Part shown: in pieces, positions 49,081 through 58,839 of the stretch
Layout of the letters: every line of letters begins with the position of its first letter
Position numbering within the stretch: the first letter of the stretch is position 1
Assembly: GCA_018389105.1 (NCBI GenBank)
Contig: JACATO010000331.1
Span: forward strand, 150,057-214,056
DNA from: Nautilus pompilius
Lineage: Eukaryota > Mollusca > Cephalopoda > Nautilida > Nautilidae
Direction: 5' to 3'
Length of the DNA stretch: 64,000 nt
Made by a program: the position numbers and the translations under genes
The notes under the pieces: model-generated
Told to the model about the DNA's origin: nothing
Database searches by the model: none
Seen by the model: the letters and a program-made list of their open reading frames with translations, nothing else

Positions 49081-49240
49081 CAGTCAGCGGTGGCGCAGCA
49101 GTCTGTTGGTTAGAGTGATGCACGCACTCTATGCTTAACGTATCTGCTTAGCAGAGTTTCTTCTCATTCTTCTTCTTCAGCCGGACGCGTGGTTTTTTTC
49201 AGGATACTCCGGTTTCCCAGACATGAAATAAAATAAAGCG
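49081..49240 (+). mobile_element. tRNA-derived SINE fragment
   Basis: The head reads GGTGGCGCAGCAGTCTG then TTGGTTAGAGTG, resembling a tRNA A-box/D-arm. About 100 bp later the body reads GGATACTCCGGTTTCCC (from 49202), a motif shared by many animal SINE bodies, followed by an AT-rich ATGAAATAAAATAAAG tail. The B-box part is decayed. Confidence 0.55.
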
Positions 49241-49528
49241 TTCTGGAGGGATCAGTCAGCATCTACTGATCTATCGAGGGTGTTCATGGCTGCCGTAAAG
49301 ATCGAACGAGATTTTATACAGCTATCTGACAGTATTTTACGTGACGCTCAAAGTCCCCTATCTGTTCCGGAAAAAGAAGAGATTTTATCATGTAAATTAC
49401 AATTTAAATTCCATGTTTTTCTTTTGTTTCAAGAGAAGAAATAAATGAGAATTCGGATCGACCCACAGATAGAACGACACAATTGTTACTGTCTAATTTG
49501 TTGTCCAAAGCTGTGTATTCCTTCTGTA

Positions 49529-50686
49529 TCAGGTCGTTACAAAGGTTTTGTCGGTTTTTATCTTATGTTAATTTGGGGCTCATTTTCTGCACGCTTGTGA
49601 AGGTGTATGTAGATAAGTTATATATCGTTTTGTAGCATGTGCTATGGCATAAAAGTGGATATTTGTTTCATGGTTCTGATTGAAGCATGAACAGAAACGT
49701 TTTTCATGCCATTTTGTTTCCCGAGTCCAAACCAGGCCACAAAGCGAGCGAGGCAACTCGTAACATTAAGCAGGCATGGGGTGAGGACACAGCAAATGTG
49801 CGCACAGTACAACGATGGTTTGCAAAGTTTCGATCAGGAGATGTGAGCCTCGGAGATAAGGAATGTAGCGGACATCCTTCCAGCTGTGATGACGACCGTC
49901 TAAAAGCCTCAGTTGAAGCCGATCTAAGGAAAACAGTGCGAGAAATTGCCAGCGAGCTTGGCGTAAGCACTGCAACTGATTCCCGGCATCTTGACGCAAT
50001 CGGAAAGATGAAAAAGTTTGACAGGTGAGCGCCTCACGAGTTGAATGGACAACAACGAAATCGTCGATTGGAGATCTGCTCTCCGCTTGTCATAAGAATA
50101 AAAAACGACCCATTTCTTGACAGAATCTTTACGTGTGATAAAAATGGATCGTTTACCACAATTGCAAACGATCAGCGCAGTGGCTCGACAGAGACAAGAT
50201 GCCTAACCACATTCCAAAACCCAATCTCCACTCAAAGGTGATGGTCACTATCTGATGGACTGGCGAAGCCATCACAGCTGAAAGGTACTGTCGTGAATTA
50301 AACGTTGTTCAATCAGAAACTCTCTCAACGACAACAGGCATTGGTGAATCGAAGAGGCACAATCCTGCTCCACAACAATGCTCGTCCTCATGTTGCAGAA
50401 GTGACTCTTCAGAAACTGAACATATTGTGGTACGAAGTTCTCCCTCACCCAGCCTATGCACCGGACCTTTCTCCCACAGGCTACCTACCACCTTTTCAAA
50501 CATCTCGACATCTTCCTCCGTATGAAATCCTTCTCCAGCCAAGCAGCAATGACTCCGGGAATCCAGATTGCTTTCAAAATGGTAAAGATGCGCTTGTAAC
50601 TCGTTGGCAGAAGCGTATTGATTGTAATGGAACTGACTTTGATTAGTAATTGTTGCGGTAAAAAAAAAACGTTTGTAACACCCTAA
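49529..50686 (+). mobile_element. Mariner transposon, complete ends, inactive
   Basis: The left end TCAGGTCGTTACAAA (from 49529) matches the complement of the right end TTTGTAACACCCTAA (to 50686), typical of mariner termini that start TTAGG. A TA dinucleotide flanks each side (49527-49528 and 50687-50688), as expected for the TA target duplication. The 1158-bp length is slightly below the usual 1.3 kb of mariners. The transposase inside is broken. Confidence 0.85.
49687..50646 (+). pseudogene. Mariner (Mos1-type) transposase pseudogene
   Basis: The N-terminal DNA-binding domain is clear: FVSG-like helix-turn-helix text TVQRWFAKFRSGDVSLGDKE, then VREIASELGVSTAT, HLDAIGKMKKFDRW and, after a frameshift, ASRVEWTTTKSSIGDLLSAC. 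The catalytic part continues in other frames: IFTCDKNGSFTT (first catalytic Asp kept), [20 protein letters not shown] (Asp of HDNARPH replaced by Asn) and [17 protein letters not shown] (third Asp replaced by Gly). Several frameshifts and stops lie between 50028 and 50305. The protein cannot be made and lacks two of three DDD catalytic residues. The family inserts at TA by a DNA-only cut-and-paste mechanism. Confidence 0.9.
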
Positions 50687-50688
50687 TA

Positions 50689-52191
50689 GTACCTTTTCTA
50701 GACTTTTTCTTCTTTTTTTTAAAGAAAGGGACTGTTTTGGCTGCCTGAAACAGTAGATATAGCTAAGGGGGCATCAGCTCTACGAGTGAATGTTCAGCAG
50801 CGTCTGATTTATTGGTTAGTTAGTTCCTTTGGGTCTGTCTGTCTTGAGTGGGCAGAATAGATGGATGGGTTGGCCGCCGACAGGTGCCCGACGCTAAGAT
50901 AAACGACGAATAAAGAAACTCGCTAATGAATTGGTGCGCATTTTGAGCACTGCCTGAACTCACCTCCATCACACAGACGGATGAACACGTGGATTCTTCA
51001 GTAAAATATATGTGCCGATATATACACAAAAAACATGATTGGTCCTAGTCGAGCGCAAGTATATAGGTATATTAAAACAAATTAACAGCACAAACGCCTG
51101 CTGTCGATGACACCCGAGATCTCATCTCGTGTTCAGTCTAATCTTTCTTAAAATCAGGACGATTAGCAGTTGCGGATACTTATTCCTACTTTGAACAAAA
51201 AAAACTGGGGCTTGGCACGACATAATTAGCTGGGCATCAAGACAAAGAACTATACGACTCCTGTCGTCCATCTCCCGGGAAATCGTATTAAATACTTGCT
51301 AACTTTGCCTGGCGTTTTTACTGTTGCCGCCTGTCTCATCCCGTCTTCCTTTTCGTTCTGCTGCTGTCTTGTCGCACTGCGGTTTCCAAGCCGAACGTCA
51401 CCCATCAGCTCTATTTCATTATCTTCTTCTCGGATACTACTTCCGAGCTACTCCTAGCAACGGGTCGGGGTAGCGTCGACTCCGCCAACTTTCCATCCAT
51501 TCCATTCGCCTCATTCTATTTGGTGGACTAATCTGGGTACCGGATTTGGACTTCTGACCTTAGGCTAATCGCATTGGTGTCGCAATTGTTTTTCCAGCGA
51601 AATTTAATATATTTTTTCGTGCTTTACTTCATTGGCCGCACTGGTCGGTCTGATCGATCACAAGTTTAGGTAGGTGGCGCTGTGTTGTCTCCCCTTTAGA
51701 GTACTTTCTTTCGCGGACCTGGTTTGCAAGCCCGGAGGAGGACGTGAATTTCTCTATCCGAGAGCCCTCACGAAGGACGGGCGGGGCGGACCCCCGGGGG
51801 TGGGGCATCTGTCGCGTTCATTAACGCTCGCCTGAGCTGACAGACTTCCGGCGGAACGGGCAGAAGAAAGGAACAGAAAAAAGTCCTGTTCCTGAAGGAT
51901 GGCGGCCTGGAGGAGGGGAACACGTCGTTTGTTCCGTCCAGACAGGCGGGCGGAGAGAGAGAGAGACCCCCCCACCTCTCGGCTCTCTGCCGGTCTCGAA
52001 AAACTCAGCGCGTGAGAAGGGGGAAGTAACTGTTGCGTAAAGTAATTTCACTTTATTTCATGCTATTCCGATGATGACTCCTGTTCTTTCCGCCAAGCGC
52101 TCGACTTCCGTCCGCGGTTCTGTTAAACGCGACCGTCGTCGTGAAATATCAAACCTAGCAGAACGTCAGGTGCAACTCAATATTTCTCAGA
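50689..52191. other. No supported gene
   Basis: Non-coding DNA between the mariner and the TAA microsatellite. GC-rich 51.7-52.0 kb has overlapping frames on the minus strand without recognisable domains. Confidence 0.6.
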
Positions 52192-52208
52192 AATAATAAT
52201 AATAATAA

Positions 52209-52243
<35 letters not shown>
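52192..52243 (+). repeat. (TAA)n microsatellite, left flank of the TIR element
   Basis: The array continues on the other side of the inserted element (53817-53847, there grading into AAC). The insertion therefore split a single pre-existing TAA array. Confidence 0.95.
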
Positions 52244-52244
<1 letters not shown>

Positions 52245-53816
52245 CACTGGTCAACAAATTTTATTTTTTTTTTCTTGGCAGACCATCTAGGAGTGTTTTC
52301 TGGGGTTTTGAAGGTCGCTGATTACGAATATAACATTGGTTTTGTCTGATTGGCTCTAGTTTAGAAGATATTGATAGCCTCAAAAACCTAAACTGCTAAA
52401 ATTCTCCCTGAAAACTTCAATATAGAAGCAGTAAATAATAATTTTCTGAAAGTTTGTACTTTTGCATAATGGCAATAAGTTTGCTCCTGTACCACTTGGC
52501 CATTCTACCAAGATGAAAGAAGAGTATGATGGTATCCAATTTGTTCTTGAAAAGCTAAATTTACAACACTCATAAATGGCTGATTTGTGTGGACTTGAAA
52601 ATGGTGAATTTTCTGCTTGGTCAGCAAAGTGGGTACACAAAGTATCCCTGCTTTCTTTGTTTGTGGGATAGCAGAGCAAGAATCCAGCACTGGAGAAGGA
52701 GAACTGGCCAGAACGAGAAAGTCTCGAAGTCGGCACAGCCAACGTCATCAATGAGCCTTTGGTACCCAGGGATAGAATCATCTTCCCTCCATTGCACATA
52801 AAACTAGGGCTCATGAAGCAGTTTGTTAAGGCGTTGAACAAAGATGGGGATTGCTTCAAGTACATATGCAGGCAATTTCCAGGTCTTTCCATCGAAAAAG
52901 CTAAAGGTGGCATCTTCGATGGACCTCAGATTCGAACGCTCATGAGGGATTCTGACTTCACTAATCATATGAACATGGTTGAGTTAAATGCTTGGGTGTC
53001 CTTCACAGATGTAGTGACAAACTTTTTGAAATCACAAAGCTGGACAATTACAAGCAATTGGTCCGTAAGATGCTTACTACTGCATACGAAAAACTAGGGG
53101 CAAATGTGAGCATCAAAGTTCATTTCTTGTTTAGCCACCTCGACAGATTTCCTGGTAATCTTGTGATTACAGTGAGGAGCAAGGAGAGAGATTCCATCAA
53201 GACATCAAAACAATGGAAGAGAGGTATCAAGCAAATGGGATGAGCACATGATGGCAGACTACTGCTGGAACCTTTTGAGAGACTGCCCGAAAGTTGCTCA
53301 CAAGCGAAAATCGTATAACGTCAATTTCACTTTTGTGAATAAAATATTGTTTTTGTGTGTTCATTGTAACTAAGAATCTAGTGTATAATAATGCTTTGCA
53401 TTAATTTATGATATATAACTGATTATGTAAATGTTTTTTTCCCTTGGAGAATTAAAATTCAGCAAATTTTTAGCAATTTTTTTGTATATTCTCGAAATAT
53501 ATGAAAAGTGTTCATTTATTAATAATGAAATGATGTTATATCTATAAAACAACTTGTTAGATTGAGATTTTACACTGTCTTTGTGGTTTTGGATTATCAT
53601 AAAAATCAATATCTGACATTTTTGCACTATTTAGGCCGTTTTTTGTACGTTTAGTTATGGTCGCGAATGGGTGATTTCACGACGACGACCCCCCTGTGAT
53701 ATCTCCAAAACTAGAGCCAACGTGAAAAAACAAATGTCAGATTCGGATTCAGCGCCCTTGAAAACCCCAGAAACCAGTCTCACTTTTCCTGCCAAAAATA
53801 TTGTGTTGACCAGTGT
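52244..53816 (+). mobile_element. 1.57-kb DNA element with long terminal inverted repeats carrying a Cc8L18.2-like protein remnant
   Basis: Both ends carry a perfect 13-bp inverted repeat: ACACTGGTCAACA at 52244-52256 and its complement at 53804-53816. Imperfect similarity continues inward about 130 bp on each side. Shared blocks include TCTGGGGTTTT, then AAGG, one variable base and CGCTGA, and TTGGCTCTAGTTT. The element interrupts a (TAA)n microsatellite, with AATAATAA on both sides, so any target duplication is hidden in the repeat. Its interior encodes a frameshifted conserved protein. The inverted termini indicate a DNA transposon or a cargo-carrying relative. The transposition mechanism is not evident. 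Confidence 0.8.
52465..53371 (+). pseudogene. Frameshifted Cc8L18.2-like transposon-associated protein
   Basis: Recognisable segments lie in successive frames. They include GHSTKMKEEYDGIQFVLEKL (about 52497-52556), DLKMVNFLLGQQSGYTKYPC (about 52589-52650), HIKLGLMKQFVKALNKDGDC (about 52794-52853) and FPGLSIEKAKGGIFDGPQI. Later come VHFLFSHLDRFPGN and HMMADYCWNLLRDCPKVAH (about 53248-53304). From memory this is a widespread repeat-borne family in arthropods, often labelled Cc8L18.2-like, with no assigned enzymatic activity. At least four frame changes and a stop break the coding sequence, and the N-terminal part of the family is absent, so the copy is dead. Host function is unlikely because it sits inside an element with inverted termini. 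Confidence 0.8.
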
Positions 53817-53847
53817 AATAATAATAATAATAACAACAACAACAACG

Positions 53848-55762
53848 AGAAGATTTGCTATTTTAATATTCGCTTGTCTCCAGGAAGTAGAACAAAGAAC
53901 AGCCTTATGTTTTGTCTAAATGACAGGTGTGAATTCGCCTTTGTCACTATATTAGCCTGAGGTAAAAAAAATAATGCTGTTAATACGGATTTTACCTCAG
54001 TTCGTAAAGAGCGCCGACAAAAACTCGGGAGAATTATGGGCCTTGATTCTGTTGAAATGAGCGACACGGCGGCCTAGAGGGACTTCCGGGTAGCTCAACG
54101 AAATGGCGTCTTTCTAGTAAACGAGAATAAAAGTTTATCCTGTAACAAAATAAAATATGTTCTTATGGAAAATTCCACTTAGATTCGTAATCGTGTGTGC
54201 TATTTATTTATTTATATATCTTTTGTCGTTTTTAGTTATTAAATCACCCTCAGGTTTAAATGTCTTAAGTGCGGAAACTCGTGTCGAGCAGACGCGAATG
54301 TCTTCATCTACTATTGATAAGTATCCAAGTATTAATTAACCTTGTCTCAGGCGCTGTATCCCCGGACCCGCTACGGTCCAGGGCCCCGACTGGGAGCTGC
54401 TCTGGTCGGCGAACCTTTTTTTTTCTCCCTGCGTTGGTTTCTGCTCTTCTCTAACCGCCGCATGGGTTGTTTCCGATTGTCTCCACATCTAAGAATTAAG
54501 GGTTTCTGTAAGGGTAAACGTAATGGTTCTGGCGGCCTTCAGCAGCTGCTATGGCCCCCTTCCCCCCCCCCCCAGGATAATCGTACCAATGAATTGGTTA
54601 CCGTCGTATCCAAAGTTCTACCTTCCGGATTACTTTCCAATAGGCCGACGATGGCGCCATCTGATCCAAAGACCGCGCCATGTTCTGATCGCAGACCCTC
54701 CCTGAGCTCTGCCGGGGTCGCTGGCTTTATTAACTAACTAACAGTGGGAAAAGATTGGAATTTTTGGATTGAAAGACAGAGCAACTCTGAGAATCCTGCA
54801 TTGTGCGACTCAGCGCCGTGTGGTGCGAAAGATGGAGCCTGGCACAAATGAATTAAGTATTCCTCGCGGTCGTCTGCTATGTGTCGTTTGAAAAGAGCGG
54901 AGAAGTTGCGGCATTTATCCGAATAAATGGGGAGGAAAGCGGCGACAGAGGATCCCGGCAATGTAATACAATTAACGGGCCCAGCAGAGACTAAGGGAAA
55001 TGATGCGGCGGTATCCAATAAATAGGTGGGCACAAAACTCAATCAGGGGATGTAGATATGTCGTGATATTCGGATCGAATCGTTCTAACTATTATTTATG
55101 TGTGTAACCGTCAATAGGCAGACTCGTTTTCCTATAAACTGCAGCTGAGATATTTTCCTATGGGTACTCGGCCATTACGAGGCCCGCACCGTCGCCTATG
55201 TCTCGCTCTCCGTGGTAATTGGTTTGTTCTTGAGGAAGTGAAACTCCTGCGGGCACCTGTCCGGAGCACACTGACCGCCGGGAAGCTGTCCCCTAAATTC
55301 GCTGTGATCGCCGCAAACGACCCCATACAGACGGTGCAGCGTCAGTTGCTGAGTCGAAATGCTGTTGACGTCCCGTTGGCAGGTTCCTCGCATATCGGGG
55401 TGGAGACGAGGCGAACTATCGCCAATCTACACCATAAGAGACGCACAGGACCGCAGGCATGGCGACTACACCGATCGACCCTGTAATCGATTCTCCAAGG
55501 AGGCATAAACCGTTTTGTGCAAATACTTTCACTTTAGTAACTACTCTCTACCCGCTAGAGGGCGCTTCTCCCTTACGTTGACAGCGCAAACACAAAATTT
55601 ACTAGCTTAATATCTTCTGTCGCAGTTATTTGCCATTTCTGTTTATTTTTAACCAAGGTAAAAACCGCGCATTATGGATCTTTAAATTCACAGCGAGAGG
55701 CTTCAGATGTTTTAGTCTGAAGTATAAAACGGTCTTACAGAGCTAACTGTTCAGAACCATTC

Positions 55763-55763
<1 letters not shown>
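53848..55763. other. No supported gene
   Basis: Several 60-130-residue frames overlap around 54.3-55.5 kb on both strands. None shows a domain, splice support or consistent codon bias. Confidence 0.55.
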
Positions 55764-55822
<59 letters not shown>

Positions 55823-55834
55823 AATAATAATAAT
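55764..55834 (+). repeat. (TTA)n/(TAA)n microsatellite
   Basis: ATT repeats switch to AAT repeats near 55820, leaving a short inverted configuration. Confidence 0.95.
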
Positions 55835-56189
55835 TTATATGTTGGAAATACGTATAAAGCTCTTACAAACTAAAATTATTATCACTGCTTCAAGACAAAG
55901 ATTCGTTTTCCTTGTGCCTTTAAAATTTAAAGTTAATTCGAACCAAGATATTATGGTTTGTCAGTTACGGGCGAGAAAATTTCAAACAGGTCATGTGACT
56001 CCTAATACGAATTCACGAGCAGAAAGGATTTTTTTACTCAGCTCAGTTTTTAACAGCAAGCTTCAGAACTTTAAAAACTATTAAAATTACGCAACAGTTG
56101 AGAGAACGAAAGAGCAACAACAATCGAAAACTAATCTTAATTTTTAGCGTGGACCTAAGAGCGCCTTTAGATTAAAACACACACACATA

Positions 56190-56666
56190 CACACACACTC
56201 TCTCTCACTCTCTGTAACGCCATCTCTCTCTGTCTGTACTGACGTCATCTCTCTCTCTCTCTCTCTCTCACTCTCTGTAACGCAATCTCTGTCTGTATTG
56301 ACGTCATCTCTCTCCCTCTCTCTCTCACTCTCTGTACGCCATCTCTGTCTGTAATGACGCCATCTCTCTCTCTCCTCTCTCTCACTCGCTAACGCCATCT
56401 CTGTCTGTACTGACGTCATCTCTCTCTCACTCTCTGTAACGCCATCTCTGTCTGTAATGACGCCATCTCTCTCTCTCTCTCTCCCCTCTCTCTCACTCTC
56501 TGTAACGCCATCTCTGTCTGTACTGACGCCATCTCTCTCTCTCTCCCCTCTCTCTCTCACTCTCTGTAACGCCATCTCTGTCTGTACTGACGTCATCTCT
56601 CTCTCACTCTCTGTAACGCCATCTCTCTCTGTCTGTACTGACGTCATCTCTCTCTCTCTCTTTTTT
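56190..56666 (+). repeat. CT-rich tandem array, roughly 45-60 bp unit, with CRE octamers
   Basis: The repeating unit combines CACTCTCTGTAACGCCATC, TCTGTCTGTACTGACGTCATC and a (CT)n spacer. Five copies keep a perfect TGACGTCA; others carry TGACGCCA. It is clearly the same repeat family as the array at 57.47 kb. It starts after a short (CA)n run at about 56177-56198. The minus-strand Glu/Arg-rich frame across it is a repeat artefact. Confidence 0.85.
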
Positions 56667-56744
56667 TCCTTCACAAACAACATTATTTCATGAAGCGACC
56701 GATAGGCAGTAACCTTTTAAAACCACGGACTGCATAAGATGAGG

Positions 56745-56880
56745 TGGCCAGCTCCTTTTACCGATGTGCCAGTAGTGCATAGCGCACTCACCAGGCAGTC
56801 ACTTATACAGGCTGAGTCGACCTGGGAACGGCAGCTGCTCGCAAGACTCGAACTCAGGCCAGGATAGATTCTGAGACTAA
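56745..56880 (-). mobile_element. tRNA-derived SINE fragment (minus strand)
   Basis: On the minus strand the B-box CTGAGTTCGAGTCTTGC (around plus 56841-56857) is followed by AGGTCGACTCAGCC. The tail reads GTATAAGTGACTGCCTGG. This layout, a B-box followed by a GTCGACTCAGCC body, is typical of animal tRNA SINEs. The A-box half is poorly preserved. Confidence 0.5.
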
Positions 56881-57473
56881 TACTTTAAAAAGAATTCTAG
56901 TTGGCTACTATTCAGCTTCTCACTTTTTAATAACAAGAGGAAATGAAACCATCTAGTACTCTAGGGGGTCTCGATAATAAATATTATTAACATCCTGGAG
57001 ATTTTCATAAACAAGCAAATTACCGGAGCCTGAGTAACCCCGAAAAGTAACCGTGTTGATGTTGTTATTTGAGTGTTTTTTTCAAAGTCTCTGGTTACAT
57101 TCTCAAGTGCGCGCGCACGCACATATAGAGCTGATCCCTCATTAATGATAGGCACTTAATAAGCATTTTAAGGACCTTTATAACTAAATCATTCCTGCAA
57201 ACTTCAAACCTTTGCACTAATGGACTCTCTGTCCACCGAGTTATATGAGCCGCGATTTCGAGTGGAAAGTTTGATACGATCGTCTTAAATTAACGTTCGT
57301 TGTCGTAAGCAGCTGTGTAGACCCCACCCCAGCAGAGTTCTGGTGGGACTCCAGCTCCTCCATCAGAATTTAGACGCGAGCCGCTTCCATGGAGTCGCAT
57401 TAGGTAGTATATTACTACTCAACAAGTAAGCAGTTGTTGTTTTTAATAGTATGTGGTGGATTTTGCTGGAATT

Positions 57474-58109
57474 CTCTCTCTCTGTCTGTACTGACGTCAT
57501 CTCTCTGTACTGACGTCATCTCTCTCTCTGTATTGAACTGACGTCATCTCTCTCTCTGTACTGACGTCATCTCTCTCTCCCTCTCTGTATTGAACTGACG
57601 TCATCTCTCTCTCTCTGTACTGACGTCATCTCCCTCTCTCCCCTCTCTCTTTGTACTGACGTCATCTCTCTCTCCCTCTCTCTCTCTGTACTGACGTCAT
57701 CTCCCTCTCCCTCCCCTCTCTCTTTGTACTGACGTCATCTCTATCACTCTCTCTCTCTCCCCTCTCTCTTTGTACTGACGTCATCTCTCTCTCTCCCCTC
57801 TCTCTTTGTACTGCCGTCATCTCTCTCACTCTCTCTCTCTCTGTACTGACGTCATCTCTCTCTCTCCCCTCTCTCTTTGTACTGACGTCATCTCTCTATC
57901 ACTCTCTCTCTCTCTCTCTCTCCCCTCTCTTTGTACTGACGTCATCTCTCGCTCTCCTCCCCCCTCTCTTTGTACGTACTGCTGCCGTCATCTCTCTCAC
58001 TCTCTCTCTCTGTACTGACGTCATCTCTCTCTCTCCCCTCTCTCTTTGTACTGACGTTATCATTCTCTCTCTCTCTCTCTCTCTCCTCATCTCTCTCTCT
58101 CTCTGTTCT
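57474..58109 (+). repeat. CT-rich tandem array with repeated CRE octamers (TGACGTCA)
   Basis: The irregular unit is TACTGACGTCATCTC followed by variable (CT)n and often TCTTTG. I count 14 perfect TGACGTCA palindromes (for example 57492-57499 and 57511-57518). Near-variants include CTGCCGTCAT and TGACGTTA. TGACGTCA is the consensus CREB/ATF binding site. The array begins about 4.8 kb upstream of the PKG coding exon. Whether it is regulatory is inference. Confidence 0.85.
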
Positions 58110-58839
58110 TGGCATATTTTCGAGTAAAATAAGTTATACGATGCAATCTATACAATAAAGCATTAAGTGAAAATTATTAGTCATTGACATAAAATTTACA
58201 GTTTTTAAACTGGAGTCCAGCCCCGATGGTTCGACTACTGAGATGCTCAGTTCGCGAACAGATTGGTTTGACTGCCGGCCGCGTAAACTTTCTCCAGGTG
58301 CTGCTGGTTAAGCGTATTTCGTCGGTTTGTTCTGGTCGATCGAAGTCGGAAGGCAGGGGAGGCCCTGAGACTCGGTTTTTAGACCCCCACAACGTTATTT
58401 ACCATTTCTACGGCAACAACAATACAATTATTAACTGTAAAAGAGAAAACAAACAAACACCATAAGTTGTATCCGGCGATACACCGACTTAATGGTGAGG
58501 CGGATGACAATGTTATTAACGAGACGATATCTTCTATTTGAAATTTAAAATTAACTAGGTATTTAATTAAGCCTTTACATGGCAGTAGACGCTGCACCTG
58601 CGAAATTTTAGAGAGTTCGCAGGAAAATCGGCCGTCTGCTCCAGGATCTGACAAAACAAAAACATTCTTCTCTTTCTAGAAACTAAACCGAGTTTCGCAA
58701 CTTTTCTGCTTTTATTGTGATTTTGTTTATTTGTTTCTGAATGTTAAAGTCCGATCGCTTTTCTTACAACCCACGAGAGAGAGAGACGTGGGTGTGTAGA
58801 GAATTAAATTCCTATTGTTTATCGTCACTAGCGAAACCT

